The translations under genes and the position numbers were made by a program. The notes below the pieces were generated by a model that worked only from the letters and a program-made list of their open reading frames with translations, searched no databases and was not told the origin of the DNA. Shown here in pieces: positions 25,563 to 33,851 of a stretch of 57,260 nt of DNA. Each line of letters starts with the position of its first letter. Position 1 is the stretch's first letter. Source of the stretch: VRUE01 sp040879985 (lineage in GTDB: Bacteria; Actinomycetota; Thermoleophilia; Solirubrobacterales; 70-9); the NCBI GenBank assembly GCA_040879985.1, contig JBBDJH010000023.1:1-57260 (forward strand), written 5' to 3'.

Positions 25563-25958
25563 ATGGCCGACGAGACGCAGGACACGCCCCGGGAGGTCTC
25601 GCGCGATGAGGCGCGGAAATTGATCGATGCCGGGGCGCAGCTGGTCGACGTGCGCGCCCCGCACGAGTGGGAGGCCGGCCGGATCGCCGGCGCGACCCAC
25701 CTGCCGCTGGCCGAGCTGGCCGGGCGCACCGGCGAGATCGACCGCGAGCGGCCGGTCGTCCTCTACTGCCGCGGCGGCAACCGCTCGGCGATGGCCGCCG
25801 AGGCGCTCGCCGCAGCCGACTTCGACGCGGTCAAGCTGGACGGGGGGATCGTCGGCTGGTCCGGGGCCGGCCTGCCGCTCGAGCCGCAGGGCGGCTACGT
25901 CGCCGAGTCGGGCGAGGCCGCGGCGATTCTCGAGGCGCGCAAGAAGGCCGCCCCGTAG
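25563..25958 (+). CDS. rhodanese-like sulfurtransferase
   Basis: The 131-residue single-domain rhodanese has VDVRAPHEWEAGRIAGATHLPL and the active-site loop CRGGNRSA with catalytic Cys69. The six-residue loop CRGGNR fits persulfide carriers of the GlpE/PspE type. It precedes the sulfite reductase operon by 88 nt, so a role in handling sulfane sulfur from assimilation is plausible but inferred. A perfect 20-bp palindrome sits at its promoter. Confidence 0.9.
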   Translation: MADETQDTPREVSRDEARKLIDAGAQLVDVRAPHEWEAGRIAGATHLPLAELAGRTGEIDRERPVVLYCRGGNRSAMAAEALAAADFDAVKLDGGIVGWSGAGLPLEPQGGYVAESGEAAAILEARKKAAP

Positions 25959-26033
25959 CGCCGATCGCCGTCGCTCAGGTAGCGCCCGTCGCCACGCCCA
26001 GAGCTAAATACCCTAATCCCGGTCCGGTTTTGC

Positions 26034-26039
26034 TATTTT
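26034..26039 (+). promoter_or_regulatory. -10 box of sulfate assimilation operon
   Basis: TATTTT lies 7 nt before GTG 26047 in an AT-richer stretch. No riboswitch-like structure fits in the short gap. Confidence 0.5.
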
Positions 26040-26046
26040 CCCCTCT

Positions 26047-27888
26047 GTGGAGGTAGCCGTCGACCAGGACAAGCAGCAGCGCGGCAAGGGCCGCACGGGC
26101 ACGCTCGAGAACCCGGAGACGTACGTCAACGTCCCCGGGCAGGTGATTCCGATCATCGAGCGCGAGTTCGACGACTTCGACAACGAAGCCGAGCAGTTCC
26201 TCGCCGGCAAGATGGCCGAGGAGCAGTTCATCGGCTTCCGCCTCAAACAGGGCGTCTACGGCCAGCGCCAGGCCGACGTGCAGATGGTCCGCGTCAAGCT
26301 CCCCTTCGGCGGCGTCACCCCGGAGCAGATGGAGGCGTTCGCCACCGTGGTCGAGAAGTGGGCGCCGCTCGACAAGGGCCACATCACGACCCGCCAGAAC
26401 ATCCAGATCCACCACGTGCCGCTGCGCGACATGGAGGCGCTGATCCGCGAGATCTCCGCCGTCGGGCTCTCCTCGCGCGAGGGCTGCGGCAACACCGTGC
26501 GCAATGTCACCGGCGACCCCTGGGCCGGCGTCGCCGCCGACGAGATCTTCGACCCGACGCCCTACGCCGGCGCCTACGTGCGCTACTTCGTCCGCCACCC
26601 GACGACGCAGCTGATGCCGCGCAAGATCAAGACCGCCTTCACCGGCTCCGACGAGGACCGGGCGATCACCGGCATCCACGACATCGCCTTCCTCAGCCGC
26701 GAACGCGACGGCGTCAAGGGCTTCGAGGTCCGGGTCGGCGGCGGCACCTCGATCATGGCCCGCGTCGCGCCGACCCTCTACGACTTCGTCGAGGCCGACA
26801 ACGGCGACTACCTCAAGGTCTCCGAGGCCGTGCTGCGCATCTTCGACCGCCAGGAGTGGCTGCGGGTCAACCGCGCCCGCGCCCGGATCAAGGTGCTGGT
26901 CGACAAGATCGGCATCGACGCCCTGCGCGAGCAGGTCGAGGAGGAGCTGCGCGGCGATTGGGTCGACGAGCGCGAGTTCGGCGCCGAGCTGGTCGAGCGG
27001 CTGCGCTTCGACGACGAGGAGGAAGAGCGCGCCCCCGAGGCGCCGCCGGCCCCGGCCTCACCGAACGGTGACCGCAGCGAGTTCGACCGCTTCCTGCAGG
27101 GCAACGTCCAGCCGCAGCGCCAGGAGGGCTTCGTCGCGGTCGAGGTCAAGATCGAGCGCGGCGACCTGACCCCGGAGCAGTTCCGCGGCCTGGCCGCGAT
27201 CATGCGCGAGCACACCGGCGGCTACGCGCGCAGCACCGTGCAGCAGAACCTCGTCCTGCGCTGGGTCCGCGACGAGGCGCTCTACGAGGTCTGGCAGCGG
27301 CTCGAGGCGCTCGGCCTGGCCGAGCCCGGCGCGCGCGAGATCACCGACGTGGTCAGCTGCCCCGGCACCGACAGCTGCAAACTCGGCATCACCAGCTCGA
27401 TGGGGCTGAACCGGGCGATCAAAGAGCGGCTGGTCGAGATGGACATCGACGATCCGCTGACCCGCAAGGTCCACATCAAGATGAGCGGCTGCCCGAACGG
27501 CTGCAGCCAGCACCACATCGCCAACATCGGCTTCTACGGCGCCTCGCTGAAGGTCGGCGGCCGCCCCGTGCCCGCCTACATCCCGCACATCGGCGGCAAA
27601 TACGAGGGCGGCGAGGTGATCTTCGGCACGCGGCTCAAATCGCGCCTGCCGGCCAAGCGCGTCCCCGCGGCGGTCGAGCGCTGGCTGCGCCTCTATGAGG
27701 CCGAGCGCGAGGAGGGCGAGGAGTTCAACGACTTCGCCGCGCGCGCCGGCGCGGCCCGCTTCGAAGCCGAGGTCAAGGAGCTGACCCTGCCGGCCGAGTT
27801 CAGCCTCGAGACGATGCAGCAGTTCATCGACTGGAACCGCTCCAGCCCCTACAAGGTGGAGCGGGGCGAGGGCGAGTGCGCGATATGA
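26047..27888 (+). CDS. sir: sirohaem-dependent sulfite (or nitrite) reductase, ferredoxin type
   Basis: The 613-residue enzyme has two half-repeats, each with a ferredoxin-like and a sirohaem/Fe4S4 subdomain. The cluster ligands are Cys438 and Cys444 in CPGTDSC and Cys482 and Cys486 in CPNGC. It reduces sulfite to sulfide with six electrons in the cytoplasm. Sulfite rather than nitrite is favoured because APS reductase, ATP sulfurylase and APS kinase follow in the same operon, with an ATGA overlap to the next gene. GTG 26047 is supported by the TATTTT box; the N-terminal 20 residues are variable. A flexible Glu/Pro linker lies near residues 325-345. Confidence 0.93.
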   Translation: MEVAVDQDKQQRGKGRTGTLENPETYVNVPGQVIPIIEREFDDFDNEAEQFLAGKMAEEQFIGFRLKQGVYGQRQADVQMVRVKLPFGGVTPEQMEAFATVVEKWAPLDKGHITTRQNIQIHHVPLRDMEALIREISAVGLSSREGCGNTVRNVTGDPWAGVAADEIFDPTPYAGAYVRYFVRHPTTQLMPRKIKTAFTGSDEDRAITGIHDIAFLSRERDGVKGFEVRVGGGTSIMARVAPTLYDFVEADNGDYLKVSEAVLRIFDRQEWLRVNRARARIKVLVDKIGIDALREQVEEELRGDWVDEREFGAELVERLRFDDEEEERAPEAPPAPASPNGDRSEFDRFLQGNVQPQRQEGFVAVEVKIERGDLTPEQFRGLAAIMREHTGGYARSTVQQNLVLRWVRDEALYEVWQRLEALGLAEPGAREITDVVSCPGTDSCKLGITSSMGLNRAIKERLVEMDIDDPLTRKVHIKMSGCPNGCSQHHIANIGFYGASLKVGGRPVPAYIPHIGGKYEGGEVIFGTRLKSRLPAKRVPAAVERWLRLYEAEREEGEEFNDFAARAGAARFEAEVKELTLPAEFSLETMQQFIDWNRSSPYKVERGEGECAI

Positions 27889-28583
27889 GCCCGGTCGCCG
27901 CGACAACCCCCGAGATCGACGCCGAGGCCGTCGCCGCGGAGCTCGAGCGCAAGACCGCCAGCGAGGCGATCGAGTGGATGTTCGAGACCTTCGGCCAGAG
28001 CCATTACATCGCCTGCTCGTTCCAGAAAACGAGCTCGGTGACGGCGCACCTGGCCAGCCAGGTCAACCCCGAGGCGCGCTTCTTCTACCTCGATACCGAC
28101 GTGCTCTTCCCGGAGACCTACGAGACCCGCGACCAGCTCGCCGCCCACCTCGGGGTCGAGTTCGACCGCTTCCACAACCTGACGATCGCCGAGCAGGCCG
28201 AGCAGTACGGCGACGAGCTCTGGAAGACGGATCCCGACTCCTGCTGCGGATTGCGCAAGGTCGAGCCGATGCGGCGCGCCCTCTCTTCCGTAGACTGCTG
28301 GCTCGCCGGCGTCCGCCGTGAGGATTCGACGAGTCGCGCCAAGACCCCCAAGTTCGCCTGGGACAAGCGATTCGAGCTATGGAAGCTGAACCCGATCGCG
28401 GACTGGTCCGAGCGCGACGTCTGGAACTACATCCGTGAGCACCACCTCCCGTACAACCCGCTGCACGACCGGGGCTACCCCTCGATCGGCTGCACCCACT
28501 GCACCAAGCCGGTCGGGCCGGGCGGCTCGCCGCGCGCCGGGCGCTGGGCGGGCACGCAGAAGACCGAGTGCGGGATCAACTAG
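27885..28583 (+). CDS. cysH: adenylyl-sulfate (APS) reductase
   Basis: The 232-residue enzyme starts at ATG 27885, overlapping the sulfite reductase stop. It has the PP-loop fold of CysH. The cysteine pattern Cys120-Cys121 and Cys203-x-x-Cys206 holds a Fe4S4 cluster and marks the APS-reducing (not PAPS-reducing) type. The catalytic cysteine is Cys229 in the C-terminal ECGIN, where ECGIH or ECGLH is usual. It reduces APS to sulfite using thioredoxin. Position between sulfite reductase and ATP sulfurylase fits the assimilatory pathway. Confidence 0.95.
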   Translation: MSPVAATTPEIDAEAVAAELERKTASEAIEWMFETFGQSHYIACSFQKTSSVTAHLASQVNPEARFFYLDTDVLFPETYETRDQLAAHLGVEFDRFHNLTIAEQAEQYGDELWKTDPDSCCGLRKVEPMRRALSSVDCWLAGVRREDSTSRAKTPKFAWDKRFELWKLNPIADWSERDVWNYIREHHLPYNPLHDRGYPSIGCTHCTKPVGPGGSPRAGRWAGTQKTECGIN

Positions 28584-28650
28584 CGGCCTCCACGCGCGCC
28601 TCCGACCTTACTCCTGACCTGAACTCCCGAACGATTGGTGATACCCCCGC

Positions 28651-29727
28651 ATGAGCGAGACGATGACTGAGCTTTCCCTGACCCTTGACGAGCGCCACAC
28701 GGCCGACTTCGAGATGATCGGCAACGGTGGCTTCGCGCCGCTGACCGGCTTCCAGGGCTCCGCCGACTGGGAGCGCGTCTGTGCCGAGATGCGCACCGCC
28801 GCCGGCGAGTACTGGCCGATCCCGATCACCCTGGCGACCGAGCTCGAGTGCGCGGTCGGCGACACGGTCGCGCTGTCCAGCGACGAAGGCAAGCCGCTGG
28901 GCCGGATCCGGGTTCAGGAGATCTGGGAGCGCGACGCGCGCAGCGAGGCCGAGCGGGTCTACGGCACCGCCGACGAGGCCCACCCGGGCGTCGCCGCGAT
29001 CTACGCCGAGGGCAGCCGCTGCATCGCCGGCCCGATCGAGGTCGACGCGCTGCCCGATCACGAGGAGGCCTTCATGCGCCGCTACAAGACGCCGGCCGAG
29101 CACAAGGCCGACTTCGAGGCGCGCGGCTGGAAGAAGATCGTCGCCTTCCAGACCCGTAACCCGATCCACCGCGCCCACGAGTACCTGACCAAGGCCGCGC
29201 TGGAGACCTGCGACGGGCTCTTCATCCAGCCGCTGATCGGCAAGACCAAGGCCGGCGACATCCCCGCCGACGTGCGGATGCGCTGCTACGAGGTGCTGAT
29301 GGAGAAGTACTACCCGGCCGACCGGGTCGTGCTCGGCGTCAAGCCGGCGAAGATGCACTACGCCGGCCCGCGCGAGGCGGTCCTGCACGCGATCGTCCGC
29401 CGCAATTACGGCGCCACCCACTTCATCGTCGGCCGCGACCACGCCGGCGCCGGCGACTACTACGGCACCTACGACGCGCAGAAGATCTTCGAGACGATCG
29501 ACATCGACGAGCTCGGCATCGAGCCGCTGATGTTCGAGCACACCTTCTGGTGCAACGAGTGCGAGGGGCTGGCCTCGAACAAGACCTGTCCCCACGACCA
29601 GGACGCGCGCCTCTTCCTCTCCGGAACGAAGGTCCGCGAGATGCTCGGCAACGGCGAAAGGCCGCCGCACGAGTTCTCACGCGACGAGGTCGCCGACATA
29701 CTCATCGACGCTTACAAGGAGGACTGA
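28651..29727 (+). CDS. sat: sulfate adenylyltransferase (ATP sulfurylase, homo-oligomeric type)
   Basis: The 358-residue enzyme has the nucleotide and sulfate site QTRNPIHRAHE (167-177) and the downstream GRDHAG loop, typical of the single-subunit Sat/Met3 type rather than CysDN. A zinc-type cysteine pattern (FWCNECEGLASNKTCPHD) is visible near residues 295-315, as in bacterial and archaeal Sat. It makes APS from sulfate and ATP. A 67-nt gap separates it from cysH and only 7 nt from cysC. No sulfate transporter is encoded nearby. Confidence 0.95.
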   Translation: MSETMTELSLTLDERHTADFEMIGNGGFAPLTGFQGSADWERVCAEMRTAAGEYWPIPITLATELECAVGDTVALSSDEGKPLGRIRVQEIWERDARSEAERVYGTADEAHPGVAAIYAEGSRCIAGPIEVDALPDHEEAFMRRYKTPAEHKADFEARGWKKIVAFQTRNPIHRAHEYLTKAALETCDGLFIQPLIGKTKAGDIPADVRMRCYEVLMEKYYPADRVVLGVKPAKMHYAGPREAVLHAIVRRNYGATHFIVGRDHAGAGDYYGTYDAQKIFETIDIDELGIEPLMFEHTFWCNECEGLASNKTCPHDQDARLFLSGTKVREMLGNGERPPHEFSRDEVADILIDAYKED

Positions 29728-29734
29728 CGTACAG

Positions 29735-30289
29735 ATGGCTGACGAGAAGGGCTTCACTCTCTGGTTCACCGGGCTCTCGGGCTCCGGCAAGACGACGATC
29801 TCCAGGCTGCTGGAGGGTCACCTGCGCGAGCGCGGCTCGAAGCTGGAGATCCTCGACGGCGACATCGTCCGCGAAAACCTCTCCAAGGGGCTCGGTTTCT
29901 CGAAGGAGGATCGCGACACGAACATCCGCCGGATCGCCTTCGTCGCCGACCTGCTCAGCCGCAACGGCGTGCCGGTGATCACCGCGGCGATCTCCCCCTA
30001 CGCGGCGATCCGCGCCGAGGCGCGCGAGAAGGCGCAGGCCCCGTTCATCGAGGTCTACGTCAAGGCTTCGGTCGACACCTGCGCCGAGCGTGACGTCAAG
30101 GGGCTCTACGCGAAAGCGTTCGCCGGCGAGATCAAGGAATTCACCGGCGTGTCGGACCCCTACGAGGCGCCCGAGAGCCCGGAGGTCGTCTGCGACACCG
30201 AAGCGGAAACGGCTGAGGAGTCGGCGCAGAAGCTGATCGAGTACCTCGAGTCGCGGGATCTGATCCCGGCGGCTGCCGTTACTGCGTAG
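29735..30289 (+). CDS. cysC: adenylyl-sulfate (APS) kinase
   Basis: The 184-residue kinase has the P-loop GLSGSGKTT (residues 13-21), LDGDIVRENL, and FISPYA-type lid sequence AAISPYAAIR. It phosphorylates APS to PAPS. Because the CysH here is of the APS-using type, PAPS would not be needed for reduction and may serve sulfotransferases. The gene ends the sulfate operon and is followed by a large two-level inverted repeat shared with the convergent haem operon. Confidence 0.94.
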   Translation: MADEKGFTLWFTGLSGSGKTTISRLLEGHLRERGSKLEILDGDIVRENLSKGLGFSKEDRDTNIRRIAFVADLLSRNGVPVITAAISPYAAIRAEAREKAQAPFIEVYVKASVDTCAERDVKGLYAKAFAGEIKEFTGVSDPYEAPESPEVVCDTEAETAEESAQKLIEYLESRDLIPAAAVTA

Positions 30290-30303
30290 GGACGAGCGTG
30301 GGG

Positions 30304-30426
30304 GGAGGGGCCGGGGTGCCCCTCCTGCTTGCTGGGTTTTTCGCCTCGCGCTCTCCGGCCGTCCGAGATGGTCTTTTGGGCGAAAAACAGGACGCCGCTG
30401 CGCTGGAGGGGCACCCCGGCCCCTCC
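30304..30426. terminator. large two-level inverted repeat between convergent operons
   Basis: A perfect 22-bp GC-rich arm (30304-30325) pairs with 30405-30426. Inside it a perfect 10-bp arm, GTTTTTCGCC (30336-30345), pairs with 30379-30388. The outer arm ends on the stop of the DUF2149 gene. It is a probable bidirectional terminator, but the long perfect arms also suit a repeat element. Confidence 0.72.
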
Positions 30427-30743
30427 TATCGGGGGCGGACGATGATCGTGCGGCCGTCGTTTAGGCGGTAGAGGGTTCCCACCGGCTGGCCTCGGCCGAC
30501 TACTCGCTCGTCGGGTTGGAGCTGGACCTGCTTGACGCGTTGGTCTTTGTTCGCGACCACGGCGTCGGTTGGGCGGGTGGAGCTTGATTTTGCCGTCAGG
30601 GCGTCGGTGAGGTTCAGGGAGGAGAGGGCGGCGAGTAGGAAGGCCACGGCCAGGACTATGCCCAGGTCGAAGAGGTTGACCAGGCCGTCGAGGGGTTCGC
30701 CGGCGCGGTCGTCGCGGCTGCGGGCGCGGGCGGTCACCTTCAT
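30426..30743 (-). CDS. DUF2149 family protein, ExbD-like motor subunit candidate
   Basis: The 105-residue protein has a basic N-terminus, one transmembrane helix (about 24-44) and a small soluble domain ending YRLNDGRTIIVRPR. The start NLFDLGIVLAVAF puts Asp26 at the head of the helix, as in ExbD/TolR/MotB, where a single Asp in the transmembrane helix carries protons. DUF2149 genes are known beside MotA/TolQ/ExbB genes. It is coupled to the ExbB-like gene by an ATGA overlap, so the two probably form a proton-driven complex in the membrane. It is the last gene of the HtaA operon. ExbD homology is inferred from topology. Confidence 0.78.
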   Translation of the reverse strand: MKVTARARSRDDRAGEPLDGLVNLFDLGIVLAVAFLLAALSSLNLTDALTAKSSSTRPTDAVVANKDQRVKQVQLQPDERVVGRGQPVGTLYRLNDGRTIIVRPR

Positions 30744-31408
30744 GGCGCGACCGCCCAGTGGGAGTGCTGGCCGATTGGGAGGTTGTTGCCGTTGGCGCCG
30801 GCGGTGAGGATCGCGGCAACGTACTCGACGTCGGAGTAGTCCTGGGCATAGAGACGGTCGCGGATCAGCGAGATCGCGAAGGCGATCGCGCCGACCAGGA
30901 GGCCGACGACGGTGACGCCGAAGGCGATGCGGAGGTTCTCGGTCAGCGTCGCGATGTCGCCGTCGGCTAGCCCGGCGAGGGCGGGTGAGAGCGGGATCAG
31001 GGTCCCCATCAGGCCGAGGGCGGGGCCGAGGCGGACGAGGATGCGGCTGCGCTCGAGCCGGCGCAGCGAGAGGTAGTCGTACTCGGCGAGGCGCTTGGCG
31101 ATGCGCGCTTCGGCGTCGGGCCGGCCGACCTGTTCGAGCACGCCGTTCAGGGCCTCCTCCATGCGGCGGTTGCGGGCCAGCGGCAGCAGCGCCGCCAGCG
31201 CCGCGTCGCGCTGGCCGGCGGCGAGCCGGCCCTGGCACTCGGCGACGGCGTTCTCGAGCGCCCAGATGCTGCGCCCGCGCCGCCGCCGCAGCTCCGCCAG
31301 CAGGGCGCCGAAGTCGACGATCGCGACGACGAGGGCGGTGAGCGCGAGAACGAGGACCGGGACGCGCAGCGCCGCCGAGACGTCGAAGAGGAGTTGCTCG
31401 ACGCTCAT
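30740..31408 (-). CDS. MotA/TolQ/ExbB family proton channel protein
   Basis: The 222-residue protein has three transmembrane helices (about 16-38, 123-147, 161-183) with a large cytoplasmic loop (40-120), the ExbB/TolQ topology. LGPALGLMGTLIPL in the second helix and NLRIAFGVTVVGLLVGA in the third match the conserved channel motifs. ExbB-type proteins form pentamers around an ExbD-type dimer and use the proton gradient to do mechanical work. Both neighbours overlap by ATGA. Finding it with HtaA proteins in an apparently monoderm actinobacterium raises the question of what is energised. Confidence 0.88.
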   Translation of the reverse strand: MSVEQLLFDVSAALRVPVLVLALTALVVAIVDFGALLAELRRRRGRSIWALENAVAECQGRLAAGQRDAALAALLPLARNRRMEEALNGVLEQVGRPDAEARIAKRLAEYDYLSLRRLERSRILVRLGPALGLMGTLIPLSPALAGLADGDIATLTENLRIAFGVTVVGLLVGAIAFAISLIRDRLYAQDYSDVEYVAAILTAGANGNNLPIGQHSHWAVAP

Positions 31409-32601
31409 CGGCGAATTTCCCCCGGCGAACGCAGCTCGGCCAGCGCACCCAGGCCGAGCAGCCCGGCGGTGACCAGCAGGCCGAGCGCGGCGCCGGGCAG
31501 GCCCGCGCCGGAGCCCTGCCCCTCGAGCTTGCCGGTGCGGGCGGCGGCATTGGGCGTCGGCGGCTTCGGCGGCGAGGTCTCGGCGCCGGCCAGCAGCACC
31601 CCGCTGATCAGCTCGCCGTCTGCGGGCGGCTTGGCCGCACGCCGCGGGGGGTTCTCTTTCGGACCGTGGTCGAGGTTTGGGTCGGATAGCGGTTCAAACC
31701 ACGACCACCCCCCCGAGGAGGAGCCGGCGGCGCCGCCCGTGCCCTTGCCCGCGCCCGCCCCGCCGCCCGTCGCCGCGCCGTGGTCCGGAGCGTCCGCCTC
31801 CTCGGCCGAGCCGCCGCCCTTGCGGTTCGGCCCGGCGATCGGCGCCCCGACCTGGACCGTGACCACCGCGGAGGCCCCGACGTCGTCGCCGGGCGCGGTC
31901 ACGCCGACGACGACGTCGTAGCTGCCGCGCTTGGCGAAGCGGTGGCGGACGCCGGCGCCGCTCGCCGAGTGGCCGTCGTCGAAGTACCAGGAGTAGCTGA
32001 GCCGCTCGCCCGCCCCGGCGCGGTCGACGACGGCGGTGAAGGTGACCGGCCGGCCGGGCCGCGTGCGCACGGTCGAGGCCTGCGCCCGCACGCGCAGCGG
32101 CGAGCCCCTGCGCAGGACGATGGAGATCCCCTGCGGCGCCGCGAAGGAGTCGGCCGCGTTTTCGTCGTCCGGCGCCGCGCTCGGGCGCAGGAAGCCGGTT
32201 CCGCCGGCGGTCGCGTAGATCACCGGCGGCCCGTCGGCGAAGGCGCCGGGGGCGAGCGCCTGCTCGCGACTGAGCGGTACTGAGCCTCCGGCGGGACGCT
32301 GGACCTCGAGGTAGGAGAAGGCGTAAAGGTCGACCCCGGCCGCCTCGAGCAGCGCCGCCGGCGAGAAGCCGGTAACCGTCTGCGTGCTCTCGCCCTCGGG
32401 CCCGCGCAGAGAGTAGGCGCGGTCCGTCACATCCTCACCGCCGGCCAGCGCCGCCAGCGCCAGCGCCTGCTCGGCGCCGCCGGGCGCGACGACCGTCACC
32501 TGGGCGTCGTCGGCGCGCGCGCTTCCCGCCCCCGGCATGGCCAGCGACCAGGCGCCGAGGGCCGCCACGATCAGGAGGCGGTGTAGGTGACCGTGAAGCA
32601 T
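31405..32601 (-). CDS. secreted or membrane-anchored PKD-domain protein of the haem operon
   Basis: The protein has 398 residues from ATG 32601, which overlaps the previous gene by 31 nt. A signal peptide (1-30, ending GSARA) leads to an N-terminal domain of about 150 residues, then a PKD domain (about 185-275, with YSWYFDDGHSASG and HRFAKRGSYDVVV). A Gly/Ala/Ser linker follows and a C-terminal transmembrane helix (about 368-390) with a charged tail. It is therefore an extracytoplasmic protein held in the membrane near the ExbB-like protein. A role in passing haem or transmitting force is speculation from context. Confidence 0.78.
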   Translation of the reverse strand: MLHGHLHRLLIVAALGAWSLAMPGAGSARADDAQVTVVAPGGAEQALALAALAGGEDVTDRAYSLRGPEGESTQTVTGFSPAALLEAAGVDLYAFSYLEVQRPAGGSVPLSREQALAPGAFADGPPVIYATAGGTGFLRPSAAPDDENAADSFAAPQGISIVLRRGSPLRVRAQASTVRTRPGRPVTFTAVVDRAGAGERLSYSWYFDDGHSASGAGVRHRFAKRGSYDVVVGVTAPGDDVGASAVVTVQVGAPIAGPNRKGGGSAEEADAPDHGAATGGGAGAGKGTGGAAGSSSGGWSWFEPLSDPNLDHGPKENPPRRAAKPPADGELISGVLLAGAETSPPKPPTPNAAARTGKLEGQGSGAGLPGAALGLLVTAGLLGLGALAELRSPGEIRR

Positions 32602-33851
32602 CCGAATTCGGTGCCGGGGGCGTAGAAGCCGGCGAAGACCGACCCGGCGGTGCCGGCCGGGATCGCGCCCGGCACCCGTTCGTAGGTGTAGGTGTCGCCG
32701 CCGGCCTCGATCTTCGCCGCCCGGCTGAGGTCGAGATTGACCAGGACCTGTCGCTCCGCCGCTCCGCCGGACTCGGCGATGGCGAAGATCGCTCGCGAGT
32801 CGCCGCCGGCGATCTCGATCTCCGGGTTGGCCGTGCTCAGGTCGATCTCGTGGGCGCTGTAGAGGAAGCGGACGGCGCCGCCGAACTCGATCGCGGCGCT
32901 GTCGTCGGCCGGATCGGCGAGGTTGGCGCCGGGATGGTGCCAGCCCGCGGCGAAGGGGAAGTTGAAGCTGTACGACAGCGAGGCCGAGCTGCCGGGAAGC
33001 TGCGCCGGTGGCGCCGCTCCGGCGCCGCCGGAGACGCTGGTCCCCTCGCCGGTCGCGATGTAGCGGATGAAGGACTCGCGCACGTGCCACTCGATCGTCG
33101 CCGCGCCGATCTCGACGGCGCCCGCCGGACGGGCGGCGACGGGCAGCGGCTCTTGCGGCGCCGGCCCGGGCCCGCTCGGCTGCGGGCAGCCCGCGGCGGC
33201 AGCCACGTTCCCGGGGCCGGAGGGCGTCTTGCCGCCTTCCGGCAGCGTCGCCCCGCCGCCGGCGACCAGCCCGTGAGCCCGCGCCGAGACCCGGCCGAGC
33301 GGCCGGGAGGCCCATCTGGAGACGAGCTTCCGCTGCGCCGCCGCGCGCAGCGAGGGCAGCAGCCGCGCCGCGATCGCCCGGGCGACCTTGTGGGAGAGCT
33401 TCAGGCGCAGGTTGGCGAGGGCCACCGTGCCGCGCTGCGGGTCGATCCGGCGCTGCCCTCCGCCGAGGACGCGGAAGAGGTCGGCCTGGCGACGGCCGAG
33501 CCTGGCCTTCAGCCGCGAGCGCTTGCCGAGCAGCAGGTCGAGCCCGCTCAGCCGCAGCTTCGCTCCCCTGCGGCCACGGAGAAGGATCCCGCCGCGGTGG
33601 CGGAGCACGGTCGCGGTCGAGCCGGCGAGCCCGGCCCGCACCGGCAGGACGATCCGTCGTTGCCCGCCCCTGGCCGCTCCGGTCGGGGAGACGCGGATCC
33701 CCGCGGCGCGCAGCTGTTTCGCCGCGGGGCCGTTCAGGGCCACGGTCGTGCTTCCCGCGGCGGCCGCCGCGGAGGAGGGCATGGCCGCCGCGGTGGCGAT
33801 CAACGCCGCCGCGGCGAGGCCATGCAGCCCGGTGGAGACCGCTCTGCTCAC
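32571..33851 (-). CDS. HtaA domain haem-binding protein, second copy
   Basis: The 426-residue secreted protein starts at GTG 33851, overlapping the previous stop (GTGA). The signal peptide ends near residue 32. A basic region of about 150 residues follows, then an HtaA domain (about 255-420) opening with TIEWHVRESFIRYIATGEG, the characteristic Trp/Ser/Tyr signature. HtaA proteins of Corynebacterium bind haem or haemoglobin through Tyr and His residues. No C-terminal anchor is seen. The C-terminus keeps a single Cys (FGCFTVTY), also present near the end of the sister protein. Iron-controlled expression is suggested by the operon's upstream palindrome. Confidence 0.83.
   Translation of the reverse strand: MSRAVSTGLHGLAAAALIATAAAMPSSAAAAAGSTTVALNGPAAKQLRAAGIRVSPTGAARGGQRRIVLPVRAGLAGSTATVLRHRGGILLRGRRGAKLRLSGLDLLLGKRSRLKARLGRRQADLFRVLGGGQRRIDPQRGTVALANLRLKLSHKVARAIAARLLPSLRAAAQRKLVSRWASRPLGRVSARAHGLVAGGGATLPEGGKTPSGPGNVAAAAGCPQPSGPGPAPQEPLPVAARPAGAVEIGAATIEWHVRESFIRYIATGEGTSVSGGAGAAPPAQLPGSSASLSYSFNFPFAAGWHHPGANLADPADDSAAIEFGGAVRFLYSAHEIDLSTANPEIEIAGGDSRAIFAIAESGGAAERQVLVNLDLSRAAKIEAGGDTYTYERVPGAIPAGTAGSVFAGFYAPGTEFGCFTVTYTAS

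Noticed and set aside
26008..26020. Further TTAGG-type iron site upstream of sulfite reductase (ACCCTAAT)
   Set aside because: Only one half site is present and no palindrome forms.
25960..26046. S-box or other sulfur riboswitch before sulfite reductase
   Set aside because: The gap is 88 nt with a -10 box next to the start codon, leaving no transcribed leader.
32602..33315. N-terminal extension of the PKD protein
   Set aside because: It overlaps the HtaA gene in another frame and lacks motifs; a signal peptide starts at ATG 32601.
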